Shown here: positions 1 to 12,400 of the stretch, piece by piece
Position numbering within the stretch: the first letter of the stretch is position 1
Layout of the letters: the number at the start of each line of letters is the position of its first letter
Source: Balanoglossus misakiensis
Taxonomy: Eukaryota; Hemichordata
Direction: 5' to 3'
Assembly (NCBI GenBank): GCA_040954595.2
Contig: CM082584.2
Location: 7,936,001-8,000,000 of the forward strand
Length of the DNA: 64,000 nucleotides
Made by a program: the position numbers and the translations under genes
The notes under the pieces: model-generated
What the model was told of the DNA's origin: nothing
The model's database searches: none
Seen by the model: the letters and a program-made list of their open reading frames with translations, nothing else

Positions 1-2751
1 AGAAAGTACACTGCCTGAATGGTCGTCATCTTTCCATATGTATAAGCTAACTTTAGATACAAGTGCCAGTTTGCCCCAATGTATGTTCGCAGCAAACAAC
101 TCTGCACACAAAACCACTAAAGTCCACATCCCCCCAAAATGATGTTTCAGTAGCCCAGATAATTCTGGGGTGCTTCTGAGTACATAAACAAACAGAACCT
201 ATAAGTACTAATTCAAAACAAGGTTTCCATTGCGCAACTGAGGGAAAGCGCCAAGGCCAGTCCTGTCCACCAACAGTGTTACTAACCTAATCCGCTTGAG
301 TTACTTTGACTGCAGGTGGGGGATCATGTTTCCTTTTGCTCAAGAATTACGCAAATCCACGAAAAAATCATCAGGGTTGCCCGGAAAAGCAACAACATCC
401 TTCTCATTTCTTTTTATATCCATGTGAATTATTCAAATGACACAAACCACTACTTGATTCAAGCGTCCATTTTGTGGAATGTACCCATATAGTTCATTAA
501 ATATGCAAATTAAAGCAGCTTTAAGTTAATAAGCAGATAATCATTGAGTATTAGATGTCTGTATCAACTGCATGTTTTTTGAATATTTAATAATGTTTTG
601 CAACCATGTACAGAAAATACATTATTTACAGCACCAAATAAGCTTGAAAGTATCCTTTTGTTAATTGTACTATTCAAAGCTGGATAAAAACTACTTTAGT
701 AATGTCAAGACATAGAAAACTGCTACCATACAAAATAGTAAACACATGCCTGCTTTCCCCATATTTCGTCTTTTATAGTGCATGTTTGATAGCTTATCTC
801 CATAGAACCATGTCATGTAAATGCATACACATTTGATGGTGTCATGCAAAGGTTAAGTCTAACACAGACCACCTGCAAGTAAATCAGGTATCTTTTTCAG
901 TGCTAAAACAACTAATCAATACTGTTAGATACAATTTTAAGTGAGATAGTTGATAATTTTATCATTGCAACGTTTGCGAGTTGGTTTGCAATTAATACAC
1001 CATCTGTGACTGTTTATTGGAGAATGCAATCATATCACTCAGCACCCACAAAAATAAGTAAAATGTTATCTGCACATATCTCACTTCATACTAAAATCAT
1101 GGGGCAACAGTAACTGGATTAAAACTACTTGGTAACTATTGCTGATACGGTAATATATTGGATGTTGAAGTACTGCAAATGTGCTGGTTGTTTTTGTCCA
1201 GTGAAAATGTATATCTTTACCACATAATATGCTAGATCTAGAAAAAAAACTATTTTCCATTAGTATATTTATGTCAAATAACAATTGTTTGAGTGTAAAC
1301 AGATTAATATAGTATCAAGATGAAAAACTAAATTTGGGGCCACAAATTTCAAAAGATTGCATGTAAATCTTCATTTTCCAAACTGTCACTAAGTATGAAT
1401 GATTGTTCAAAATGGAAGTGAAGTGAGTGTGGAGACATTAATATTCTTTAAGGTAACATGATTTATTTTACTGAATTACCCCAACTTGAGGAAAAAAACA
1501 TCATTTGTAGGATCATGTCCATTTCACAACTAAACACCCATAGTGACGTATGCACTTTTCCGTGAACAGGTCAATCCTAAATAAAGGTAATAACTTCTGA
1601 AGGACACAATCAGTGACTCGTGGATTTGTTTGTCAAAGGATATTACTCTGAGACACACGCAGCTCTTGGTGAGGAAATTAAATGAGGAAAAATCACCAAT
1701 CATGGTTTCGCCAATGTGGGATGAGGAAATAAAGGTGTTTCGTTTTATTAGTTTTTAATGTTTCTGTTTGTGTGCCTCAACATTTATGAAAATATCAAGT
1801 CAGGGTTGGTGTTGTGCATTCAGGTTCTATTACTGTTGTTATAAATTGACTTTGATTGCTTTGGGTTGTTTGTGGATTATGATCTGTGAGATGTGTCGCA
1901 GGGCACTATAAGATGTTGATCTGACTGTTTTTGTGATATGCGTCTGAGAGAAATTACTTTGGCATCTGTGAATTCAACTGTTTCTCTTAAAATACTGTGC
2001 TGTTTCATCTGAAATATTTGAACTGTGGATATGTAGTTTCTTGACTCAGTGATCATTAACAGAGTATAAACGAATACACCGTTTGTTTGCGAAACATATC
2101 ACTATCAAGGTCACAAATTGCTGTATACAAAACTCAAATTGAACAGACAGTTGTTTGACATCTTTCAACAGTCAAGGTAAACCTAGAATGCTCATGCAAT
2201 CACTACATCCTTAGAGGCTGCTTTTGTATGTTGCATCCTTTATTACAAAGAGATTAGATTTGATACCTTGGAGACGAGAAATTGAACTAAAAAAACAGGA
2301 TATGGCATTTGTAGGAGAGCCAATTAATTTTCACTCACTAAGTCATGCCTTGTTGGATACTCGCAAGGGAAGATGTTATTCGATTCACTTTAATGCAATA
2401 ATCACATTTGAACTCATTAAATCCTCATGGGGATACATCATTCATTAACTCTTAGACTATAACTTTGTCTCATCTTAACCTTCATTTTTATTGAACTTGA
2501 TGCTTGTCAGATGAACTGCATGAATTGACAAACCCATCAGCCCTGTGAAGCTGGATATCAGAATAATGACACCTACCATAGCAATCGATCCATTTAGCAC
2601 TCTGCCATATGTGTTTGCTGTCAAATGGTTGTAAGGCACCTATAGTATGTTTACACGCAATGCAGCTGAAAAATTGTATTTGTTATTTTCAGTTTCCAAG
2701 TATGGTAGTCATGATGAAGGATTTCATAGTACTATACTGTGTCTGTTTCAG
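1..2751. other. Non-coding sequence at left edge, no gene recognised
   Basis: AT-rich sequence with frequent stops in all frames. I see no open frame with a recognisable domain. The longest frames are 60-80 codons, lack family motifs and often lack an ATG. If the exon at 2752-2853 is real, part of this stretch should be its upstream intron, and earlier exons may lie here or left of the window. No tRNA-like or repeat structure was recognised. Confidence 0.5.
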
Positions 2752-2853
2752 AGTTCAACTAAAAGAAAAGCCAGTGGGCCCACAACTGGAGAAAAGGACA
2801 CGAAGAAACAGATGGGACTTGAAGCATTCTTTAAACCAAAACTGAAGACATAA
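2752..2853 (+). CDS. Probable last coding exon of a PIP-box (PCNA-binding) protein, partial
   Basis: A pyrimidine-rich acceptor (CTGTGTCTGTTTCAG) ends at 2751. It is followed by a 33-codon open frame and a TAA at 2851-2853. The encoded tail is Lys/Arg-rich and ends with QMGLEAFF followed by KPKLKT. This is a perfect match to the canonical PIP box (Q-x-x-hydrophobic-x-x-F-F) with downstream basic residues. Such boxes at the extreme C-terminus tether replication and repair proteins to PCNA (for example POLD3, RNASEH2B and MUTYH-type tails). The motif alone does not identify the protein. The frame is also open upstream of the acceptor, back to an ATG at 2647, but that part has no clear coding character. 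No upstream exon was identified, so the gene is partial here. A chance PIP-like ORF remains possible. Confidence 0.45.
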   Translation, partial: SSTKRKASGPTTGEKDTKKQMGLEAFFKPKLKT

Positions 2854-5434
2854 GGAATCAAGATTGTGTATCGGGACAATTTGTTATTCAGTGATCTGTG
2901 CTGCCCAGACCAAACCCCACAGACAAAGAATCATTCTTCATGACAGTATCAAATACCCTTCACCTCTTGTGGAGAATGTAGCTGAACTGGGTCCTCCTTT
3001 GTGAGGCCCTCTTGGGCGAATTTAGATTAATTGACATACAATATTTAAGTTAATTGTTGCTACAATCCAAAAATAGGTTTTGCCTTTAAAAAATCCGAAT
3101 CTTGACTAATGACATAAAAATCATCACATTCTCAGTTTCCATGCAAAAATGTTGGTTAGGGAGACTGTGCTAGGCCAACATCGCCAAGCTGTGTGAATCA
3201 GACAATTAAATCTCAGATGCTGTGAAACTGCCTTGGGTACTCACACTTCACAGAAAACCCCTTGTAAACACCCTATGGGCCGCAGCGCATTCAGGCATGT
3301 AAACGTACAGTCACCCAGCTGTATCATTATCTTTGCCAGCTGTAGCTTCCATCTCAATCATTGATGTAACAAAAACTCACCAGGGTGTCATCCCTAATCC
3401 GGTTGTCAGTATAGTGACTGATTGATAGTTTTTGTAAGTGTACCCAGAGGAGCTTGCACTATTCTCACAAGCTGCTTTTTTGTCTGTTTTGTGTCTTGAT
3501 TATTCTTCTGTCTGAAAGATTTTTAATGGCATCTCCATATCAGTTACATCATGAATAATATGGTATTTAAATCGAAGAAGTGGTTTAAAAAGTAATTGTG
3601 TGCTTCCATCTGCCTGCAAATCCTCAGCCATTACAGACATGTTTGGATTAATTTTATCAAGACAATAGATGGTACATATACACAAGAATATGGCTACTAA
3701 GTGTACATTTTGTACAATTATTCCTGTACACAGAGCAATATATTTCTCAGACATCGTTTATAGTGAACTGTTGACAATTATCCTTCCAACTATTGCACTT
3801 ATTTGGTAAGATTTAATACTGAACTATTGGTGAAGGGTGATTTGAGCATTCATGCCAGTATTTTTCTTTTATACTTCTGTACTTTGACATAAAATAATTC
3901 TTAAAGAGGCCATAAATAATGCTGAAAGGATGTATTGATAAACAACAACAAAAAACATAAAGAAATACCAATTTTGAATATAGAGGGTGAAAGATCATGT
4001 ACCAGGTTTCTCTGATTAAGACTAATAAAATATATTTCATTTTACCAAATTCAGTTCCATCATCATCACACTACAATGTAAGTATTGGTGGGAATTCCAT
4101 GTCTGTGTGCAGGATATCTGTTACCTTGGTGTGAATACAGCTCTGTCACAGAGCTCTAACATATCAGCTATATGAAGTGAATGTTGAGAGTCCTAGTTGA
4201 ATAGTTCAATCCCATGAAGTTCAAGAATTCTCCTCTACAGTGTGCAACGTGACACAGTTATATCAATTATCGGCATATTTATTTTTAATTTCCCAAAGCC
4301 GTTTTGCAGGATGGTGCCATCAATCCATTTCATTCTGTGCAAACACTGAGATTGTAGCAGTCTATCTCATATCGACCTTACTTGTTAAACCTGCCCACCG
4401 TGCGACTATAGTACTTTGAAACAGACGACTGCACGCAGTTATTGTAATTAAAGACTAATACTATACCTGGCTGTAAGCGGTGGGCTTTTCTGAATGTGAT
4501 AATTAACCTTGGAAACCGTGAGAAGAGATCTATCATTTAATTGGACCCTTTAGACTCCTTTGGTCATTGATTCCTCGTTCTAATTTACGTGGACGCGTTT
4601 TAATGGTGTATCAAGTCACCCAAAATGGATAGTGTTTCTCAGATTTAAAATCGATATTCTGACTGTGCAGCTGTTTGGATTTTAAGACAGATTAATCAAG
4701 GCTATGGGAAGACTAATACCGCAACTATCGTCAGAAAAACAAACCATTTAATAGTCAGTATATTTGGGAATCTCAAAATATAGGAAAATGTCTCGCTCTT
4801 GCCAGTATTCACGATGACTACCGATGCGACCTCTGTCCTAATCATTGACCCAACATTACCCTACTTTGCATAACAAAAGCTGCGTACCTGACCAATGAAA
4901 GACCGTATCTGGATAGCGTCATCACTGCCTAATCACTGCATTGAAAATCAAGACGCCACGTTCTAAATTTCAATTTTGGTCAAGTTTGAGGGAACATCTG
5001 TGATAATAACGTAACCCCATGATCTCTGCTCACTTTCTGTGTCGGACAGAAGTTATTTTCACACGTCATGCGAAGTTCTCTGCTTTACTTTCACTCGCCG
5101 AGCGAGCTCGAAAAAGTATTTCCGCATATAGACCGCATCACTTCCGGAAAGAACTTCTTTACAGTACAGATCGCGCACAGAGAGCCACGGAGTTCTGTCA
5201 TAGTACTAGTAATTCTATCATAAAATCTACAAAAACTATTCTGCTCCATTTGTGATTTATGTGTCAACCTGGGTACAGGAGAGTTAAATCAACCATACGA
5301 CGCTGAACCGACAGCTCATTTGTAAAGTGACACATTTTGTATGTTTTACCGTTCTTTAGAATAAAGTGTCGTGTGCAGTGAATGTTTTATCTCGCCTTGA
5401 TCTCCCGGACTTGTGTTTGTTAAGTCACAGGCCC
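2854..5434. other. Intergenic, candidate 3'UTR of the PIP-box exon then nothing recognised
   Basis: The first few hundred bases after the stop at 2853 could be a 3'UTR; an ATTAAA hexamer at 3205-3210 is a weak poly(A) signal candidate. An AATAAA at 5360-5365 is too remote to assign. The remaining sequence is AT-rich, and its short frames show no family motifs. The far end runs into the upstream region of receptor A. Confidence 0.4.
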
Positions 5435-5440
5435 TATAAA
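5435..5440 (+). promoter_or_regulatory. TATA-like box upstream of receptor A
   Basis: The sequence CCTATAAATTG contains TATAAA about 550 bp before the receptor A start codon and about 150 bp before the block shared with receptor B. It is a plausible core promoter only if the 5'UTR is around 500 bp. Receptor B has no clear counterpart at the matching offset, which lowers confidence. Confidence 0.25.
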
Positions 5441-5590
5441 TTGCGTCGAGCTGCGGTGGGATAATTGGGGAGGTTATGCCGCACACCTCACGCCGGGCTG
5501 CCCGACATCTCTTTAAATCCTGCACAAGAGAGTACTTTTGACACTAAATCCGTGATTGTCCAGGACAGGGCACCGCTAGTAAGCACATTT

Positions 5591-5713
5591 GTCTTTTTTT
5601 CTGTTGGAATAAGTATACACCGTTGCGTCGCAACGCTTTCTGGATGATCCCGGACCGTGTGGCGTAATTGAAATATAGTCACGTGATCTAAAGTTGCGAT
5701 TTAAAGTTCGCTG
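5591..5713 (+). promoter_or_regulatory. Receptor A upstream block conserved with receptor B
   Basis: Several motifs here recur in the same order and spacing upstream of receptor B. They are a T-tract plus TTGGAATAA (about 5593-5612), CCGTTGCG (5620-5627), CACGTG (5680-5685) and TTTAAAGTT (5700-5708). Offsets to the receptor B counterparts (21530, 21589, 21609) are 15909-15910 bp, and the ATG-to-ATG offset is 15914, so the two flanks are collinear. CACGTG is a palindromic E-box. The block may be proximal promoter or 5'UTR retained since the duplication. The motifs are seen directly; the function is inferred. Confidence 0.55.
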
Positions 5714-5984
5714 CACCATTTGAACAACCGAAATATTCCACCGACCGTACAACGATGCTGTTTTGGCTGTCGGGTGATATGAGGAGCAGACCATCCCTGG
5801 AGGCTGAGATTAGTAACGACCAAATGATACGTCGCCTCGTCTTGTCGTTTCAATATTAGAGTGTGGCTTCGCTTAAATCTCGTATTTCAAGAAACTGTTG
5901 TCGGTTTATCCTTTGACGGTTAACTGGCGTTCCCGAAGAGATTGCGGAATTGTGTACATAAATGTGATATCTGCAGCGGGGGAG

Positions 5985-6436
5985 ATGGCCCGTGAATTTC
6001 CGTCAGCAGCGACGGTGCTCGAATCCAGCAGCCTAGAGGCACTGGCGTTGTCTACCGATGGTATCGACCCCGGGGACCTGAACAGCAGCGCCTTGAACGG
6101 CACGGGGTTCGTTCCCCCGTCGCCGCCGCCGGTGCAAGTCTGGCTGCCCACGGTCCTGGTCTACGGCCTGACGTTCATCGTCGGTCTCCTCGGCAACGCC
6201 CTCGTGATATTCTCAATCAAGAGATGCAAGCGTCTGCAAACCGCAACCAACTTTTTCTTGGCTAGCCTCGCGACGGCCGATCTCATCGTCGTCGTCATCG
6301 TCATCCCATTCCAGACTCCGACCTACTTCAGCTGGCGGTGGGAGCTCGGCGGGGCCATGTGCAAGCTCCTGCCCTATCTGACATTGCTGTCAAGCTCATG
6401 TTCAGTTTTCATGATGACTGCCATGAGTATCGAAAG
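5985..6436 (+). CDS. Receptor A coding exon 1 (N-terminus to TM3 ERY)
   Basis: Encodes residues 1-150 and the first two bases of R151. It covers the extracellular N-terminus, with a proline stretch before TM1, then TM1, TM2 and TM3. It ends at AG before the donor GTGGGT at 6437. The phase-2 junction splits the Arg codon of the E-R-Y motif. Nucleotide identity with receptor B exon 1 is high in long runs, for example a stretch of about 44 identical bases around 6328-6371. Confidence 0.92.
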
Positions 6437-9400
6437 GTGGGTCCTGTTTGACGTACATGTATTGATTAAAAAGCAATGGTTTCAGTAGATGGTTGATACA
6501 ATTGTGCATTGTGGGGTTCGGAAAGGCTAGGCTCGAGAAAAATGTTGTTTTGTTAAATTCGAGTGGATGCAAGACTGTGTGTAAACTGCAGAGACTGTCG
6601 AGAAAAGTTTTGCGTTGCACATCTTATACTTAATTCTTTGCAATCAGTGACAGTGCAATTTTCGCACCATCGCATTTATTGATAAAGGCGGTGATCCGAT
6701 GGTTGAAACTCGTTGATTAAATATCTGCCACATTCATTTGACGCGCTCTCGGAAAAAGATTAAGGCATTAGTTGCCTTACTAGATCGGATGAAACAATCT
6801 TCTGAGAAACGTGCAGATTTGCCATGTACTACACTGTATGAATTATTCACTACTATCTAGGTGTAGCAGATTCGCAAAATGATTTGTAAATTCATGAGTA
6901 AAAAACATGAATAACTGTTTGTAAATCTGAACAATGATTGAAAGATTTTAGTATATTCTAAAGCCTTAACCTGTTGACATGCAGGTAGATATATCTGTCT
7001 TGTAATACTATACTTGACTGGTGTTCTATCCTTTCATCCCGATGAGGGTAAATTCTTCTGGAATGTGTACAAATGTAGCTTACACTGGAGACAAAACAAT
7101 CAACGTCGTTAGCTCAGTCAGTATACATATTTCATTCGGTTTAATTTACAACCACAGCAGCAGGGTGCCCCCTTGATTGCAAATATATCGGTATTTCCAA
7201 TTGTGGTATCGATCAATGTCCTTTTAAAAGTGTACAAACGTTAATATACCCATTCGCCTCATAAATTCAACGTTGAAAACACGCCACAATTGGATAATAT
7301 TTGACAGACAGATTCCCCAAAGACCAAAACGCAATCACGATAACTTCAAACGTCAGAAACAAACATTGCGTTGGTTGGGTATGAAATCACGGCTGCCTGC
7401 GGTATTGTTCAAACACGTCGTCGTGTTCTATTATATCTAATCATGCTGAATTCTTTGCTATCTTTTGCTAATTTTTCTTTCCAAACGTCTATAAATCCAG
7501 AGGTGAACATTGCGAGAGTGGTTTTGTTGACTATTGTAACAATTTATCCTTAAAATGGAAAAGACTAAATTAACATCTTTTTGGGGAAGAAACACTGTTA
7601 ATGGAGACTATTTCCCGCATATAGTTGAGCATCGTTGATGTGTTTTTTTTCTGTCAGTGATCAGCAAAGTGTAGTTATTAATGGTCAGCGCGATTCGGCC
7701 TACTTGTTCCAATATATCTTCATTGACCTGTTGGTCTTCAGTGATAGGAGATTAAGATGTCGCGCTAGACTTACAGCGTGCTTTGTAATGTGCAGCCAGG
7801 GTTCCGATTAAATCCTGCCCCGCAGCTGTCATTCTTTCGAAAGTTATTTAATGCTGTTTGTCATATCTACTCGCTGGCGTTAGTTGATACTCACACAGGA
7901 TTTCTGGAGATCCACGCGCGACAGGGATACTGTATTATCACGTACTCATGAGAGTTCCACTGTCGCCACAGTTCCTGAAGTAATAGTTAAAGAGCAAAGT
8001 CTGCAACTTCTGTCCATACTGTACTCAAGAAATGATGTTCATTTTTCAAAGGAATGTTCTAAATACGCACTGGCAATATAAGTATGGAAATTCATGTTCT
8101 AATTTTCATGAAAAAATGGTAAACACACTTAAGTTCTGATGCCTGCACAATCGTCTCCTAAAATATTGAGAGTGAACAGAATATATGGAACAATATGTTT
8201 ATACGTCAAGCTTTCAACGTTGGCGTGTTTAACAGAAAACTGTTTTCCGTCGTTTCGGCTGTACAGATCATATCGCCACAGCGACGGATATACTGGACCG
8301 ACAGAGAAAATGTGATGTTTCCTAGGTATTTGATCTATGAGACTGATTCAACATTCGCTGGAACAATTTTTTACCACTTTACGAGTTCCGGCGTACGCGG
8401 GCATCGAATCGAAGAAGGAAGTAATAAAGTCGAAATAACAATTTACAAATCATTGACCCGTGTTTGGCAATGTGTCAACGCGTGGTGCACGCAAAAAAAC
8501 CCTTTGATTAAATGGCGCATTTACCGCCTGGTCACGATTCTCGAAATAGCATTGTATTAAAAAGCCATCATTTTAACGACCGCTGGGTTGTTTTATTTCC
8601 TCCCATTCAGACCGCGATGCTCGGCCGTTGGGCAATGAAATTTTGCGACACTGGGTAATGCCGTGGCTTTAGTAATTTACACGTACGATATAAGTACGTA
8701 ATGTATCGTATTGGAATTATATAGGATACTGAAATGCGTAATACCTCCAACTTTTGATTGGTATCTTTAACTCTTATATGGCAAAATTCACGGGAAACGT
8801 CGAAGCATCGACAATAATGACATAACTAGTTGTGTCTAACTTCCTTCTCTAATAGTAAAAGTTACACCATCTACTTCCTATGGTTACACGCAATCTCTTA
8901 CGTTTACCGCAATTCCTTTCGCAATGAATTATTTAAAGTTCACATCTGTGCCGTCAATGCGCTAATGGGTATGATACAGCCATGTAGACGCTTGCTCATA
9001 TTAATAGCGGGATCATTGTGTACGTAAACGTGTGCTATGATCTGTGTGGTAGACTAATACTGGTACACAACATCTGGGCAGGATCCCCAGATTTTTGCGC
9101 TCGTCTAACTCCTCAGTAAGAGCTGGCCCTAGGATGCAATAAATCGTACTAGTTAACAAAGGTGCCCCGGTAAACAAATTCAATTTGTTAAACTGTGCCC
9201 ACGTTTATGTTACCACTTGACAGAAGTGATCGTAAATTGTGTTAATATGGGTCATATTGAATAGTGGTGGTCTTTATTCGGTATTTCTAGGCCATCTGCA
9301 CAACATACTTCGTAACACCATAATCTACCTACTAACGTAAACTTTGATGGATGGATGGATGGAGCGGAGCATCAACCATAGTCAACCTACTAATATAAAC

Positions 9401-12400
9401 TTTGATGGATGGATTAAAAAAATATGGGTCATAAAACTTGATTGAAATTTGTTAGTAGAATCATAAGGAATTGTGCCCCAACAAGGCGGTTCTATGATTT
9501 TTACATATTCGATTATTGGAAAGTGGTATCGGATATATGTAATAAACATTTTTTCAAATGCCCAAGTTAAAAACTAGTCCAGAAGTGGTAGGTGTCTTCG
9601 CAAACGTATATGAGGGCCAGCTGGATGATAATCTATTTGGATGATGATTAAATTGTGTTCATTTTAGAGGTTGTGAAGGAACCTACATAGCATGAAAAAG
9701 CGTTTGCCCATGCATGGCCAAATTATAATTTCACTCAAGTCGTCAATGGAATACATTTCGTTAATGGAATAAATTTCTATATGATTTAATCATTCTTTCT
9801 ACACCTTGATCTTTCGAGCTCTGTCGTAAAAGCTGAGTAGGCACCTAAAATCGCACATTCTACTTTCCATGCAAGCTCCTTTTGCGAATGAAATATTACT
9901 TTGACATCAACAGTGCAAACAGAAATCCATTTTAATGGCATAATACCAAAAATGACATATAAGACTTACAGACTAACAGAAATACCTGGTTTTGGGTAAA
10001 ATTAAGCAAACCAAAGTCCGAGTCTCATATCCTGGATTATGAAAATTCAAAATATGTGAGGTTTCCACCCGTAACCTAAATGCAGCTCTATACGAACGTG
10101 GGTAAGATCTTATGGGTAATGCAAACACCGATTTTGTACACAGTATACTCTATACAAAAACCACCAACGCCCAGGAGTTAAAGTTACAGCAAAATCTTGG
10201 AGTTTTGATCGCAGCTTAACATCTTGTAATTTCCTCGTAAACTCTATAACACGCAACCTTCAACCTATAGCAACGATAAAACGATTCATGTACCTTCAGC
10301 CCTATTCCCAGATAAACTGGTGAAGATGGTAAAGGGGTCGGTACTGAACTAAGCAATTAGACGGGACATCATGCTAGCGACCGCGGCATCTTGTGCACAA
10401 ATTAGGATGCAGTTTATCTTAATTCTAAAAACCCAGCATAACACAACGTGTTTTATTGTCTAAGGGAAAGAAAATGCATGGCGATAACCATCTCATCCAA
10501 AGTATACTGATTATAATGGACCCTACATTGCCATCCATCCTGAAAACCCCTTGAGGTAGAACAAGCCGAAGATCTGAGGATTGTCTGGGAGAGACGACTG
10601 CATCATCTGAAGGAGAAGTAGCAACAACCTTTAATTCAACGCTGATTACTAGGAGAGTCGGGAAGTAAATGTCTTGTCCTTCTCTGCGGGCAGGAAAATC
10701 AAAGAGCCCGGAGAAAATCACACAATCAATCTACGTCGAGAGATTCCGGTCAAGTACATCCTGTTATTCACAGTAAACTAAAGACGTTTGCTGATGATCA
10801 GTCGATAAACCGTGTGTCTGATTACCTTGTTTTGTATGTCCTATATATAACCCCCATTTAGCCGTATTGCATGGCGCCAGTCTTGTAAGATACATATGTA
10901 GTGAAAGTTTTACGAAAATCAGGAAGAAAAATAATTTAGTCATTTTTATGAAAACAAGACAGTGAACAACCAGCTGTCTTCTTGATTTTCAAAATGACTC
11001 TTCACACACTGTTATATTATACATGTAGGTTATAGTTTCTGATCACGTTCGTGGAATGGAGTCAAAACGTTAACCGTAATTGCTTTAAAAGCAGCGACTT
11101 TCTGACTCTAAAACTGTCACTCAAAGTCGCAATATTTACTAAACTAAATGTGACGTGAATACAGCGTTTTTATCCTATGACGTGTTGTCATGGGATTGAA
11201 GAACAATATTCTTAAATTTCTTGTCCGACGAAAATATTTAATATTTGACTTTCTAATTTCCTTGCAGGTATTTTGTGATTATCCATCCTCTTTTAGCCAA
11301 GTCCATGATGACACAAGCCAGAGCCCGCAAAATAATCCTAGTGGTGTGGGTAATTGCCGTGGTTTACAGCATTCCACCTTTGTACTACAAGGTAAATACT
11401 TGTAACTTGTAATCTTTATTAGCACATGGCGCTTTGGACAAGAAAGTAAGCACAAACTATGGGATATCATTATTCAACCTTCTTCTTTTCAATAGAAACA
11501 CGTTCCATGGGATCTACCAAATTACCCAACCTTCCACACTTGCACCAACCACTGGCCAAACGCAGCACTGGGAAGGGCCTACTCGCTGTATCTTCTGCTA
11601 GGCGTATATCTGATACCGCTGGTCATCATGATGTATTGCTACTCCAGGATCATCTTCGAGCTGTGGGTGAGCACAAAGATGTCTCGAAAGATGCAGTGCC
11701 GGTCAGCGGCAGAAGGCGCTCAAAGAGGGCGCGGTTACAGCAGCGCGCCCGGCCCTCGCGCGTGCAGCAACATCCGGAACGGAGACACGGCGGAACTGCC
11801 GGAGCACGCCACCGAATCGTACGAGCTGTTGGACAAAAACAGACGGCAGAAGAAAAAGAAAAGGAAGAACTCTGCTGCTGACGCTGAGAAAAATAGAAGA
11901 CAGGTATGATACTTCTCGCTTTTCAAGTTTTACAATAAGAGCAACAGTTTCATCGACAAAGTGTATATTATGTATATGGCCTATAACTGCATTTGTTCAC
12001 TTTGACAGGTAATAATCATGCTGGTATTGGTAGTTGCTTTATTCATGTTCAGCTGGGGTCCGCTGATCTGGCTTGCCTTCCTGGTAGAGTTCAACTTGGT
12101 GTCGCGATACAGTCCAACCAAAACCTATCTGGGCATCGCATTCAACTTGCTGTCCTACCTGAACAGCTGCATGAACCCGATCTGCTACGCCTTCATCTCG
12201 CGCACCTTCAGAGAGTGCTTCTACTGGGCGTGTCGCACCTGCTGCCGACAGATCAGCGCCGAGGAGCGCTACGCTTCCATGACGAACACCACCATGTACT
12301 CTAAGAGTGCCGTGACCTACGTGAACAACAGGAAGCCGTCGGAATCGATCATTGCAGACGTGCCCGGATCGAGGCCGGTCGTGTCTAACAGGGAAACAAC

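Larger units (their letters stand above)
6437..11267 (+). other. Receptor A intron 1 (4.8 kb)
   Basis: Bounded by GTGGGT and a CTTGCAG acceptor. It holds a dispersed repeat copy (9294-9611) and a block conserved with receptor B intron 1 (10408-10640). Otherwise no gene was recognised. The 121-codon frame at 8195-8560 has no family motif and looks fortuitous. Confidence 0.85.

Noticed and set aside
5898-5984. N-terminal extension of receptor A frame upstream of the ATG
   Set aside because: It begins with TTG and contains no ATG; the ATG at 5985 aligns with the receptor B start.
8195-8560. 121-codon plus-strand frame in receptor A intron 1
   Set aside because: No recognisable motif and no clear splice context; likely chance.
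10425-10721. 98-codon minus-strand frame over the conserved intronic block
   Set aside because: The matching frame in the receptor B copy (31135-31359) is shifted by indels, so the block is probably not coding.
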